Of a DNA stretch of 64,000 bases, positions 54,239 through 63,681 are shown in pieces. Under the pieces are notes generated by a model that saw only the letters and a list, made by a program, of their open reading frames with translations, did no database searches and was not told the DNA's origin. How positions within the stretch are numbered: position 1 is the first letter of the stretch; each line of letters begins with the position of its first letter. The stretch comes from Faucicola mancuniensis (GTDB taxonomy: Bacteria; Pseudomonadota; Gammaproteobacteria; Pseudomonadales; Moraxellaceae). The stretch is from contig NZ_CP171363.1 of the NCBI RefSeq assembly GCF_046523945.1, positions 248,001-312,000 of the forward strand, given 5' to 3'. The translations under genes and the position numbers were made by a program.

Positions 54239-55096
54239 TCATCGTATCTGTTTTAACCAATCTGGTGCTGTCGGCTTACAAAAACCATTGATTGCCGTCT
54301 GTGGCAATCGCACCAACTTTGTTGTCTGAAAACGTGTCAACTCACCTGCACCCAGCAATAACACCCCATCATCTGCCAAAAACTGACTTAAATAATGCAC
54401 AATATCTCTTTGCTCAAACTGACGAAAATAAATCAACACATTTTTACAAATAATCACTTGGCACTGTCTTTTTAAAATCGGTATTGCCTGTTCGTAATCC
54501 ACCAAATTTTTACTAAAAAACTGCAAATGACGGCGTTCTTGTGGTTTTACGCAAAAATGGCGTTCATGAATGTCTAAATCTTGCTGATAAACTTTAGGAA
54601 TACTCAACAACTCTGCAATATCATATTCACCTTTTTTTGCAAACTGCAATGACTGTTGGCGAAAATCTGAACCATACACCAAAAAATCTCGCCGTTGACG
54701 TAACACAGGTGCTAAAGTCAACAACAAAGATACCGCCTCTTGTCCTGTAGAACAGCCCACACTCCAAGCGGTAAAAGGGCTTGACTGCTTGTTTTGTTGT
54801 TCAAGATTTTGCCAATGTTTGGCATAATTTTCTATGAACTCAAACGTTGGAATATGTCGAAAAAATTCGGTTCTTGGGATTAAAATATCATCAAACAGTT
54901 GATGATACAAGCTATCATCATGTGCAATCTTTTCTAAAAAATCGGTATTACTTAACTGATTGATTTGCAAATGTCGCTCAATGACACTTTTAACCCAATG
55001 AAGTTGACCGCTTGGCAATACAAAACCCACTTGATGCTCAATATATTTTAGCCACATAGTCAATTCATTTTGTGAAAGTCGGTATGTCTTTATCAT
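54239..55096 (-). CDS. pilK: CheR-type methyltransferase PilK
   Basis: 285 residues from the ATG at 55096; the TTG one codon before is less likely. The CheR N-terminal helical domain (about 5-75) is followed by TEFFRHIPTFEFI and the SAM-binding motif SVGCSTGQEAVSLLL, then the catalytic-end motif ICKNVLIYF and LLLGAGELTR. PilK methylates glutamates of PilJ. It lies between pilJ and chpA as in Pseudomonas. Confidence 0.9.
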   Translation of the reverse strand: MIKTYRLSQNELTMWLKYIEHQVGFVLPSGQLHWVKSVIERHLQINQLSNTDFLEKIAHDDSLYHQLFDDILIPRTEFFRHIPTFEFIENYAKHWQNLEQQNKQSSPFTAWSVGCSTGQEAVSLLLTLAPVLRQRRDFLVYGSDFRQQSLQFAKKGEYDIAELLSIPKVYQQDLDIHERHFCVKPQERRHLQFFSKNLVDYEQAIPILKRQCQVIICKNVLIYFRQFEQRDIVHYLSQFLADDGVLLLGAGELTRFQTTKLVRLPQTAINGFCKPTAPDWLKQIR

Positions 55097-55173
55097 CAAT
55101 GTTTACGCCCATATGCCAAAACATATTTTTACCAAACAACAAACGAAACAACCAGCCCAACCACACAAATGGC

Positions 55174-55201
55174 AAAATAAGGGTAAAATAACCCTTATTT
55201 T
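55174..55201 (-). terminator. Hairpin between pilJ and pilK (possible attenuator)
   Basis: An 11-bp perfect stem (AAAATAAGGGT / ACCCTTATTTT) with a 6-base loop sits about 15 bases beyond the pilJ stop. The trailing T stretch is short, so it may lower rather than stop transcription into pilK and chpA. Confidence 0.55.
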
Positions 55202-55215
55202 TTAGTATTTGCCAA

Positions 55216-57315
55216 TTAATAAATCGTTGTTGTGGTACTACTAAAAGCTTCATCAGGCAATTTAAAGCCAGATACAGACTCTTGCAACGCTGCCGCCATT
55301 TCGTTCAACTGACCGATTGAACGAGCTGCTGCCAATGTACCAGACGTTGTTTGCGAAGTAATATCTTGAATGATATTCATCGTATTTGAGATATGACCCG
55401 CTGATGCCGCTTGTTGACGTGCTGCGTTAGAAATCGACTGAATTAATTCCGCCAAGCTGTTAGAAACCGATTGTACTTCTTCTAGTGCTTCACCTGCGTC
55501 TTTTGCAAGTTTTGCCCCTTTCACAACTTCGGCTGTGGTTGATTCCATTGACATTACCGCTTCGTTGGTATCCGCCTGAATGGTTTTTACCAGTGTTTCA
55601 ATCTGTTTGGTCGCTGTTGCTGAACGTTCCGCTAGACGCTGAACCTCGTCCGCAACGACCGCAAAACCACGACCTGCTTCACCTGCCATCGATGCTTGAA
55701 TAGCGGCGTTCAATGCTAGAATATTGGTTTGGTCGGCAATGTCGTTAATCAATCCAACGATATCACCAATCTCTTGTGATGATTCACCCAAACGTTTAAT
55801 ACGTTTTGATGTTTCTTGAATCTGGTCTCGAATCGTGTTCATACCGTCAATAGTACGTTGTACCACTTCCGCACCGTTATATGCAATCGCAACCGAACGG
55901 TCAGCAACCGCAGCAGATTCTGCAGCGTTTGATGATACTTGGTCAATAGACACCGCCATTTCGTTAATCGCAGCTGATGCACCCGCAATCTCTTGTGCTT
56001 GGCTTTCTGACGCTTCGGCAAGCTCTACCGCTGTCGCCTGTGTTTGGTCTGATGCACGAGCAACTCGTTCTGCAGTAACGTTAATCGCAGATACCAACTG
56101 ACGCAACTGGTCAATCGCAAAGTTTACCGAGTCGGCAATCGCCCCTGTAAAGTCTTCCGATACTGTCGCATTAACGGTCAAGTCCCCTTCCGCCAAATCG
56201 CCCAATTCATCAAGCAAACGCAAAATCGCCATTTGGTTGCGTTCGTTTTCTTCTTGAATTTTGCGAGCACGGTCAGACTCCGCCTCCATCTCTAATAACT
56301 GGCGGCGTGTTTCACGTTCACTAATACGGCGTTCTTCATCATTTTTGGCACGTAACTGACGGTTCATAAAATACAAAGCCAATAAGAAGCCTAGCAAAGT
56401 CGCCAATGCCAACCCCCAATATAACATTAGATTATGGTGTGCTGGCGTTGCCACAGACGAACTCACCACAGTGCTATTTTCTTGGGCAAATTTGCTAACT
56501 GCATTGGCTTGCTCACGTGCTTGACTATAAATCCCTTCCCCTGCAACCAAGCTATCTAAAGCAGGTTTGACAGACGAATCAAAACTTTGTTTAATCGCAT
56601 TTAACGTTTCTAATTGTGATGGATTAAAGACTTTTTGGATTTCAGGCGTACCCGCAAGCTCTGCATTAATCGTTGCCTCAAACAGTTGAATATCTTGGGT
56701 TAACTGCTTAATATCCGTGCTTTGATTGCTTTGTAAACGATTGATTTGATTGCCAATTTTTTCAGCAAGCCAAACTTGATTGTTGGCAATTGCTACTTGA
56801 TTGGTTGTCGCACCTGTCGCCAACATTTTTTCAACCAATTGGCGGTATTGTTTTTGCAATTCAGGCAATGTCTGAGCAACAATTCCCATCGCCTCGTTAA
56901 CTTGACCGATGGTTTGTTGATTTTGAGTCAAAAATGCGATTTTCTTTTGATTTTCTTCCCAACCTGATACCAAATTTGGACGACCTGCTACAGCTATTGA
57001 CATTTCTTTGGCATTTTTATCCAAATTTGCCAAACCTTGTTGAACTGCTTGTGCCGTATCCGCCTTAAAGGTGTTATTCACATTGGTCGCAATACCTTGA
57101 CTAATCGCACCAATATTGGTGGTAACTGGCGAGGATGCTTGATTACCCAAAAGGCTATACACCAAATAAATAAATGCTAAAATCGCAAGAATAGATGCGA
57201 AAACGGCAAAACCTGTCCATTTTTTGGATTCTTCATTGCCTACCGTATCCAGATAAGTTTCGGAGACGATAGCAGGAGAAGTATTGGTACTCGCACTAGA
57301 AGTTTGGGTATCCAT
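55216..57315 (-). CDS. pilJ: Methyl-accepting chemotaxis protein PilJ
   Basis: 699 residues from the ATG at 57315 (AGAGGAA upstream); a start 36 bases earlier adds MKFDCNLEESAF without a site. A first membrane helix (FAVFASILAILAFIYLVYSLL) precedes the periplasmic PilJ-type domains (about 55-310), a second helix (LMLYWGLALATLLGFLLALYF) and a HAMP region, then the signalling domain. Its hairpin reads NILALNAAIQASMAGEAGRG, as in Pseudomonas PilJ, instead of the usual EAARAGE. It senses pilin or surface contact and signals to ChpA via PilI. Confidence 0.95.
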   Translation of the reverse strand: MDTQTSSASTNTSPAIVSETYLDTVGNEESKKWTGFAVFASILAILAFIYLVYSLLGNQASSPVTTNIGAISQGIATNVNNTFKADTAQAVQQGLANLDKNAKEMSIAVAGRPNLVSGWEENQKKIAFLTQNQQTIGQVNEAMGIVAQTLPELQKQYRQLVEKMLATGATTNQVAIANNQVWLAEKIGNQINRLQSNQSTDIKQLTQDIQLFEATINAELAGTPEIQKVFNPSQLETLNAIKQSFDSSVKPALDSLVAGEGIYSQAREQANAVSKFAQENSTVVSSSVATPAHHNLMLYWGLALATLLGFLLALYFMNRQLRAKNDEERRISERETRRQLLEMEAESDRARKIQEENERNQMAILRLLDELGDLAEGDLTVNATVSEDFTGAIADSVNFAIDQLRQLVSAINVTAERVARASDQTQATAVELAEASESQAQEIAGASAAINEMAVSIDQVSSNAAESAAVADRSVAIAYNGAEVVQRTIDGMNTIRDQIQETSKRIKRLGESSQEIGDIVGLINDIADQTNILALNAAIQASMAGEAGRGFAVVADEVQRLAERSATATKQIETLVKTIQADTNEAVMSMESTTAEVVKGAKLAKDAGEALEEVQSVSNSLAELIQSISNAARQQAASAGHISNTMNIIQDITSQTTSGTLAAARSIGQLNEMAAALQESVSGFKLPDEAFSSTTTTIY

Positions 57316-57399
57316 GAATGCTGATTCCTCTAAATTACAATCAAATTTCACTAAGAAATTATTTGAAAAAATACGGGGTTAAAAATGTTAAAAAAACGA

Positions 57400-57930
57400 T
57401 TACAAAGCAGCTTCTAAATAACGTGGGTCTTGTGTTAAAAAACTTGGCATAAAAATATACCAAGTCTGTTCATTTTGACGAAAACGCCCATGTGTATAGT
57501 TTGCCAAAGGTGATTCAGCTGGCAACCCAATCGGTTCATATTGACGCTGGTTAAAGGTTTGAATACCTAGCACTTCATCAACTTGTAAGCCACTAAAAAT
57601 TTTTGGTTGGTCAATAACCAACAATTTTTGATTAATCCGACGACCTTGAGTCGGTGTCAATCCCAAATAACTAACCAAATTTGTAATCGGCAACAAACGT
57701 CCACGCACATTCGCTACACCTGTTAACCAAGGTTTTGCCAATGGTACAGGGGTGATATCAGGGATTGATAACACTTCAGCAATGTCGCCAAGCGGAGCAA
57801 CCAACTGCTCACCGCCTAACATAAATGCCACGCCAAGCCATTGGGTTTTTGCCGTAAAATGCTCACCTTTTTTACGTTTCACCGCCCTATCTGCTAAGCG
57901 TAAAAGCTCAATAAATCCGTTTGATGCCAC
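57400..57930 (-). CDS. pilI: CheW-type coupling protein PilI
   Basis: 176 residues made of one CheW domain: LGVAFMLGGEQLVAPLGDIAEVLSIP, WLTGVANVRGRLLPITNL, LLVIDQPKIFSGLQVDEVLG. It couples PilJ to ChpA. It starts 4 bases after pilH and is followed after 84 bases by pilJ. Confidence 0.94.
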   Translation of the reverse strand: MASNGFIELLRLADRAVKRKKGEHFTAKTQWLGVAFMLGGEQLVAPLGDIAEVLSIPDITPVPLAKPWLTGVANVRGRLLPITNLVSYLGLTPTQGRRINQKLLVIDQPKIFSGLQVDEVLGIQTFNQRQYEPIGLPAESPLANYTHGRFRQNEQTWYIFMPSFLTQDPRYLEAAL

Positions 57931-57934
57931 AAAA

Positions 57935-58297
57935 CTACTCCATCATCGCTTGAATGACTTGAATCAACTCAGCTTCGGTTACAGGTTTGGTTAAATAATC
58001 TTTTGCACCTTGGCGTTTGCCCCATACACGGTCTGTCTCTTGATTTTTGGTGCTAATAATCACCACAGGAATGTGTGCCGTTGCTGGGTTTTTGGTGATT
58101 TGACGAGTTGCTTGAAAGCCATTCATTTCGGGCATGACAACGTCCATTAAAATCACATCAGGTTGGTCATTAATTGCGTGTTGAATGCCGTCTTCGCCTG
58201 TGGTTGCTTCAATAATTTCATAATTGTTTTTGGTCAAAATATCACGAAATTTTGCCATTTCTGATGGCGAATCATCTACAACTAAAATTTTTGCCAT
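57935..58297 (-). CDS. pilH: Response regulator PilH
   Basis: 120 residues, a single receiver domain with the acidic pair VVDDS, phospho-Asp52 in LMDVVMPEMNG and Lys in DYLTKPV. PilH acts on pilus retraction (PilT side) or as a phosphate sink in the Chp pathway. ATG at 58297 with AAGGAA upstream. Confidence 0.95.
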   Translation of the reverse strand: MAKILVVDDSPSEMAKFRDILTKNNYEIIEATTGEDGIQHAINDQPDVILMDVVMPEMNGFQATRQITKNPATAHIPVVIISTKNQETDRVWGKRQGAKDYLTKPVTEAELIQVIQAMME

Positions 58298-58436
58298 TAC
58301 AAATTCCTTACCATTTTTCTTAAGGTATTTTTAAAATTGTGTTAACATAAGATTTTTAAAGTTGTTATGTTATATTACAGTTTTTACCAGTTGATTGATA
58401 ATTATCTACAACTGTTTGTAACTGTATAACCAACGC

Positions 58437-58470
58437 AAAAAGCCATTGATAGCATAGACTATCAACAGCT
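58437..58470 (-). terminator. Hairpin between pilG and pilH
   Basis: AGC-TG-TTGATAG and CTATCAA-TG-GCT form a stem with one internal mismatch around a 6-base loop, followed by TTTTT on the minus strand. It lies 10 bases after the pilG stop and would partly separate pilG from the rest of the cluster. The 182-base pilG-pilH gap also contains A/T-rich sequence that may hold a second promoter. Confidence 0.55.
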
Positions 58471-58479
58471 AACAACTTA

Positions 58480-58863
58480 TTATGCTGGGCGATAACGATT
58501 GATTGCGTCAAACAGTTCTTCTTTGCTAAACGGTTTTGTCAAATATTCATCTGAACCCACAATACGTCCACGGGCTTTGTCAAATAAGCCATCTTTTGAT
58601 GACAACATAATCACAGGCTTGTTCGCAAAATCGGCATTGTTTTTAATCAAAGCACAGGTTTGATAACCGTCAAGGCGTGGCATCATAATATCCACAAAAA
58701 TCACGTCAGGGTTTGAATCTGCGATTTTTGCAAGTGCGTCAAAACCATCAACAGCCGTTACCACTTGACAGCCTGCTTTTTCTAATAATGTTTCGGCTGT
58801 ACGGCGAATCGTTTTTGAGTCATCAATAATCATGACTTTTAAACCATCAAAGTTTGCATCCAT
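58480..58863 (-). CDS. pilG: Response regulator PilG
   Basis: 127 residues, single receiver domain with IIDDSKTIRR, phospho-Asp58 in FVDIMMPRLDG and YLTKPF. PilG promotes pilus extension (PilB side) and links the Chp system to cyclic AMP in Pseudomonas. It is the first gene of the cluster. Confidence 0.95.
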   Translation of the reverse strand: MDANFDGLKVMIIDDSKTIRRTAETLLEKAGCQVVTAVDGFDALAKIADSNPDVIFVDIMMPRLDGYQTCALIKNNADFANKPVIMLSSKDGLFDKARGRIVGSDEYLTKPFSKEELFDAINRYRPA

Positions 58864-58886
58864 AGTAGATTCCTAGTGCTAAATGT

Positions 58887-58915
58887 GTGTAAATTAATAA
58901 AATTTTGTTTGTCAA
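58887..58915 (-). promoter_or_regulatory. Putative sigma-70 promoter of pilG
   Basis: A perfect TTGACA -35 box (58910-58915 on the complement) lies 17 bases from TTACAC at 58887-58892, 23 bases ahead of the ATG. The remaining part of the 345-base gap 58864-59208 is A/T-rich, carries a CAATCT-TTGCT-AGATTG inverted repeat, and must include the promoter of the RND adaptor; no gene is seen. Confidence 0.5.
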
Positions 58916-59208
58916 AAACTGTTAAACTTTTCACAATCTTTGCTAGATTGCTACAATCTTAGCATATTTTGTCAATATCATAAAACGATTAACAGATAAC
59001 TTTACCATTTAAGTGTATAAAGTGTAAATTTTTGACAAAAGGTTTTGTATAATCTACCATAATTTGATGCTAAACAAAATACTATAATTTAAATTAGACA
59101 CAATTTTTTTATCATTTTATTACATTTAGTGTTGATTATTTTGTTACAATACCAGTTTTAAAACCGTGATACTGTCCATAATAACTCAATCATCGTGTAG
59201 GAACGCTT

Positions 59209-60450
59209 ATGCCCATTTATTCAACTTTTGCCAATCATTTTCACACCTATCATATTTATCAAAAAAAGTTGGTACTTGCTTGTGTTGTGGGTTTGTCTAT
59301 GATATTAACCGCTTGTGAACGTCCAAACGCCACTCAATCAAGTAACAATGCCGACAATCCTGCCACTGCAAGCACGGCTCAAGCCTTAAAAAATGATGAA
59401 ATCCAATTATTGTCAAGTGATGTCATCACCGCAAAAGCAGAACGTTACCAGCCAAGTGTTACCATTACAGGCACTTTACAGGCGAGCGACACCGCCACAG
59501 TACAGTCTACGGTAAGTGCAAAAGTTCAACAAGTGTTGGTAAAAGTCGGACAAACGGTAAAAAAAGGGCAATCATTGGTAAGGCTAGACAATCAAGACAG
59601 CGAAAACCAACTGGCACAAGCCCAAGCCGATGTCGCTTCAGCCGAAGCCCAAGCTCAAGTAGCTGCCGAATTGGCACAAAAAAACAAAGCCCTGCTAGAC
59701 CAAGGTTTTTTGTCCGAAATGGAATATAAACATAGTCTGGCTGATGCCAAAGCCCAACAAGCCGCTGTCAAAGCCAAAAAAGCCCAGTTAAGCATTGTGC
59801 AAAAACAAAGCAACGATACACTGATTGTAGCGACTGCCGATGGTGTGATTGCCAGCCGTCAAGTGGAAAATGGACAGGTGATTTCGCCCAATCAAGCCTT
59901 GATGACGATTGTCAATCCCAATAAACTTGAATTTAGTGCCAATGTGCCAAGCGAAACGCAAGCGATTACAGTCGGTCAAAGCGTGCCGTTTACCATTGCC
60001 AATAGCACCCATCAGTTTGTCGGTCAGGTGAGCCGAATTGCCCCAGAAATCGACCCCTTGACCCGTCAATTGCCGATTTTTATTGCGGTGCAACCTGAAC
60101 AAAATGGACAAACTTTAAAAGCAGGTATGTTTGCCACAGGTCAGTTAGAATACGGACAAATTCAAGTCGGCGTGTTAATTCCGATGACGGCGGTTAGCTT
60201 TGATAAACAAATTGACAAGGCGAGTAACGTTACCGCAACCAGTGTTAAAACAACGGACGAAAGCCAATTACAATCTGGTATGATAATGGTGATTGGACAA
60301 GACCATGTGATTCGCAGTCAGCCGATTGAGATTATCCGCAGTCAAGATGATACAGGGCAATATTTGGTAACAGGCATTGAGCAAGGTACACTGGTGATTA
60401 CTACCGCTTTAAGCCGTCAAGATATTGGCAAAAAAGCGATTTTAAAATAA
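59209..60450 (+). CDS. RND efflux periplasmic adaptor lipoprotein (second system)
   Basis: 413 residues. A long hydrophilic start (MPIYSTFANHFHTYHIYQKK) precedes the lipoprotein signal with MILTAC (Cys36); a later start is possible, but the ATG has AGGA upstream. The order is lipoyl half (VSAKVQQVLVKVGQTVKKGQ), helical hairpin (about 140-200), second lipoyl half (TLIVATADGVIASRQVENGQ), barrel and membrane-proximal domain. The protein bridges the inner-membrane pump and the outer channel. It is 41 bases upstream of the permease. No regulator is adjacent. Confidence 0.9.
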   Translation: MPIYSTFANHFHTYHIYQKKLVLACVVGLSMILTACERPNATQSSNNADNPATASTAQALKNDEIQLLSSDVITAKAERYQPSVTITGTLQASDTATVQSTVSAKVQQVLVKVGQTVKKGQSLVRLDNQDSENQLAQAQADVASAEAQAQVAAELAQKNKALLDQGFLSEMEYKHSLADAKAQQAAVKAKKAQLSIVQKQSNDTLIVATADGVIASRQVENGQVISPNQALMTIVNPNKLEFSANVPSETQAITVGQSVPFTIANSTHQFVGQVSRIAPEIDPLTRQLPIFIAVQPEQNGQTLKAGMFATGQLEYGQIQVGVLIPMTAVSFDKQIDKASNVTATSVKTTDESQLQSGMIMVIGQDHVIRSQPIEIIRSQDDTGQYLVTGIEQGTLVITTALSRQDIGKKAILK

Positions 60451-60491
60451 TCATTGCAATTCACTTTATCATTTAAAAAGGTAATATTTAG

Positions 60492-63400
60492 ATGTGGCTA
60501 ACCCGTGTCAGTATCAATAATCCTGTTTTTGCGACCATGATTATGCTTGCGTTTATGGTGGTGGGCTTGCTTGCCACTCAGCGTATGCAGGTGGAAGAAT
60601 TTCCTGATATTGATTTTCCGTTTGTGGTTGTTAATACCGTTTATACTGGGGCTTCGCCTGAAGTGGTGGAGAGCGATATTAGCAAAAAAATTGAAGACCA
60701 AGTTAATACCATCTCAGGGGTAAAAGAAGTTACATCCATTTCGCAACAAGGCTTGTCGCAGGTGATTGTGCAGTTTGATTTAAACGTGCCGTCCGATGTT
60801 GCCGCCCAAAATGTGCGGGATAAATTGGCTTTGGTTACGCCGACCTTTCGTGATGAAGTGCAAGACCCGATTGTCGCCCAGTACAACCCTGCCGATGCCC
60901 CTGTGGTGTCGGTAACGTTTCGCTCGGACAGTATGCCGATTAAAGATTTGTCCACTTATTTGGAAAATACCGTTAGCAAACAATTGCAAACCGTTACAGG
61001 CGTTGGGCGTGTGGATATGTTGGGCGATAGACAACGCCAAATCCGCATTGTCATCAAGCCTGAACAAATGAACGCTCATCGGGTATCTGTCAATCAAATT
61101 GTCAATGCGTTACGCTCGGAAAATGTAGAATTGCCAGTCGGCACAATTAAAAATCGCAATGATGAAATGGTGGTGCAGATTAATGGCTTGGTAAAAACGC
61201 CGTCCGAATTTAACCAGTTGATTGTCGCCCAAAACCGTGGGGCAAATGGTCTATCAACGCCTGTGTATCTGTCGCAAGTCGCCCAAGTGGTTGATGGGCA
61301 AGCTGAAGCCGAATCCGCCTCGCTACAAAACGGTCAAACCGCCGTTGCCATGGACATTATCAAAACGTCCGATGCCAATATCATTGACGTGGTGGACAAT
61401 ACCCAAAAACGCCTTGAAGAAATCTGCCAAACCCTACCCAATGGCGTAACCATGACGGTGGTGGCGGACAGCTCCAAAAGCATTCGTGGCTCGCTGAACA
61501 ACGTGGTGCGAACGCTGATTGAAGGGGCGATTTTGGCGGTGTTTATTGTGTGGTTGTTTTTGGGGTCGTGGCGTTCTACCATTATCACAGGGCTGACCTT
61601 GCCGATTTCGCTTTTGGGGACGCTTGCGATGATTTGGACGTTTGGTTTTTCTATTAATATGATGACCTTATTGGCATTGGCGTTGTGTATTGGTCTGTTG
61701 ATTGATGATGCGATTGTGGTGCGTGAGAATATTGTGCGTCATGTGGCGATGGGCAAACATCATCGCAAAGCAGCTTTGGACGGTACGCAGGAAATTGGGC
61801 TTGCCGTCCTTGCCACCAGCCTTGTGATTGTGGCGGTTTTTTTACCTGTGGCGTTTATGGGTGGGATTATCGGTCGGTTTTTTTATCAATTTGGGGTAAC
61901 GGTTTCGATTGCGGTGCTGATTTCTATGTTTGTTAGTTTTACCCTAGACCCTATGTTATCAAGTATGTGGCACGACCCAGAAGCCGAACACCAACACGAA
62001 CGTTTAAAAGAACAGGTCAAATTTTCCAAACGTCCGATTGCGTGGATTTTAGATAATTTTCAACGTTTATTGGATAAAATCACCAACGCTTATGGCAAAA
62101 TTTTGGCTTGGAGTTTACGCCAACGTTTTTTAACGCTATTAGTTGCGGTTGGCTCGTTGGTGGGGGCATTTTTTGCGGTCAGTCTTGTCGGGAAAGAATT
62201 TGTTCCCCAACCTGATTTGGGTGAAATTAAAGTCAAATTTGAAACGCCTGTCAATGCCAATTTGGACTATACCCAACAAAAAACCGTCCAAGTCAATGCG
62301 GTACTCAACAGTTTTCCAGAAGTTACCGACACTTACGCCACCATCAATTCGCTGGCTTATAGTGGCAAAAATCGGGTACAAATAAAGGTTTCACTCACGC
62401 CAAAAGACGAGAGAAGCAAAAAATTACCCGAACTTAGCCGAGAAATCCGAGAACAATTACAACGCATCGGTGGTATAGAAGTCACGTCTGTCGCAGGGTC
62501 AGATATGGCGGTATCGGGCGGATTAAAGCCAATTATGATTTCTATCAAAGGCGATGATTTGGACGAATTGCAACGCCTGTCCAACGAATTTATGCAACGA
62601 CTTGACAAGGTGGACGGCTTGGTAGACATAGAAAGCACACTAAAACAGCCAAAATCGATGGTATCCGTCAAAATTGACCGTATCGCCACCAATGACGCAG
62701 GCTTGTCTATTGGACAAATTGGACAAGCGTTACGCCCACTACTGGCAGGCGATGATGTTACCACTTTTAAAGACGAAAACGGCAACAATCTTGACGTAAA
62801 TGTGCGACTATCCGACCAAGACCACAGAACCATATCCCAACTACAATCACTGTATTTAACGTCCAACAAAACCGACCAAAATGGACAGCCCTTGTTAATT
62901 CCGCTATCGCAAGTGGCAAGTTTTAGCGAAGCATTGGGCGTACCGCAGATTAACCGCCGAGATTTGTTCCGAGAAGTAGTGGTGCAAGCCAATACAGACG
63001 GCAGACCTGCTGGCGACATTGGTGATGACATTGCCAAAATCCAAGCCGACATGAAACTGCCACAAGGCTACAGCTTTGCGGTGCAAGGCTCAAACAAAGA
63101 CATGGCAGAATCTATCGGCTATGCAGTAACGGCTTTGGTGCTTGCGGTGGTATTTATTTATATGTTGCTAGGTTCACAGTTTAATAGCTTTTTATATCCG
63201 ATTGCAATTATGGCATCCTTGCCGTTGTCGCTGATTGGGGTGTTTTTTGCGTTATTTATCTTTGGCTCAACACTCAACATTTTTTCAATCATTGGTATTA
63301 TTATGCTGATGGGATTGGTGTGTAAAAATGCGATTTTGCTGATTGACTTTATCAAAGAAGCGATTGCCAACGGACAAAGCCGACACCAAGCCATCATGCA

Positions 63401-63644
63401 AGCAGGACAAACACGGCTACGTCCTATCTTGATGACGACGATGGCGATGGTGATGGGTATGATACCGCTTGCCATCGGTATTGGTGAAGGTGCAGAACAA
63501 CAAGCTCCGATGGCTCATGCGATTATTGGCGGTGTGATTACCTCTACCCTTTTGACTTTGATTGTTGTGCCTGTGATTTATACCTATCTTGACGATGCCA
63601 AAAACATGACGTTTGGTTTTGTGAAAAAGTTTAGCAAATCGTGA
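60492..63644 (+). CDS. RND efflux permease, HAE1 type (second system)
   Basis: 1050 residues, normal for an AcrB-like trimeric proton/drug antiporter. It starts MWLTRVSINNPVFATMIMLAFM, has large porter loops, and carries the TM4 proton-relay pair in LLIDDAIVVREN and the later GLVCKNAILLIDFIKEA. Both repeats and C-terminal helices are complete. It forms an operon with the adaptor. Its EEFPDIDFPFV start is closer to the MexF/multidrug subgroup used by many Acinetobacter-like bacteria than to metal exporters. No outer-membrane channel gene is seen downstream. Confidence 0.93.
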   Translation: MWLTRVSINNPVFATMIMLAFMVVGLLATQRMQVEEFPDIDFPFVVVNTVYTGASPEVVESDISKKIEDQVNTISGVKEVTSISQQGLSQVIVQFDLNVPSDVAAQNVRDKLALVTPTFRDEVQDPIVAQYNPADAPVVSVTFRSDSMPIKDLSTYLENTVSKQLQTVTGVGRVDMLGDRQRQIRIVIKPEQMNAHRVSVNQIVNALRSENVELPVGTIKNRNDEMVVQINGLVKTPSEFNQLIVAQNRGANGLSTPVYLSQVAQVVDGQAEAESASLQNGQTAVAMDIIKTSDANIIDVVDNTQKRLEEICQTLPNGVTMTVVADSSKSIRGSLNNVVRTLIEGAILAVFIVWLFLGSWRSTIITGLTLPISLLGTLAMIWTFGFSINMMTLLALALCIGLLIDDAIVVRENIVRHVAMGKHHRKAALDGTQEIGLAVLATSLVIVAVFLPVAFMGGIIGRFFYQFGVTVSIAVLISMFVSFTLDPMLSSMWHDPEAEHQHERLKEQVKFSKRPIAWILDNFQRLLDKITNAYGKILAWSLRQRFLTLLVAVGSLVGAFFAVSLVGKEFVPQPDLGEIKVKFETPVNANLDYTQQKTVQVNAVLNSFPEVTDTYATINSLAYSGKNRVQIKVSLTPKDERSKKLPELSREIREQLQRIGGIEVTSVAGSDMAVSGGLKPIMISIKGDDLDELQRLSNEFMQRLDKVDGLVDIESTLKQPKSMVSVKIDRIATNDAGLSIGQIGQALRPLLAGDDVTTFKDENGNNLDVNVRLSDQDHRTISQLQSLYLTSNKTDQNGQPLLIPLSQVASFSEALGVPQINRRDLFREVVVQANTDGRPAGDIGDDIAKIQADMKLPQGYSFAVQGSNKDMAESIGYAVTALVLAVVFIYMLLGSQFNSFLYPIAIMASLPLSLIGVFFALFIFGSTLNIFSIIGIIMLMGLVCKNAILLIDFIKEAIANGQSRHQAIMQAGQTRLRPILMTTMAMVMGMIPLAIGIGEGAEQQAPMAHAIIGGVITSTLLTLIVVPVIYTYLDDAKNMTFGFVKKFSKS

Positions 63645-63681
63645 TATTGTTTAATTTTACAAGTTTAAAAAGCCACATCTG

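Noticed and set aside
55065..55253. 62-codon minus-strand frame between pilJ and pilK
   Set aside because: It overlaps pilJ by about 38 bases and pilK by about 32 bases, spans the hairpin, and has no ribosome-binding site; the hydrophobic stretch comes from the T-rich strand.
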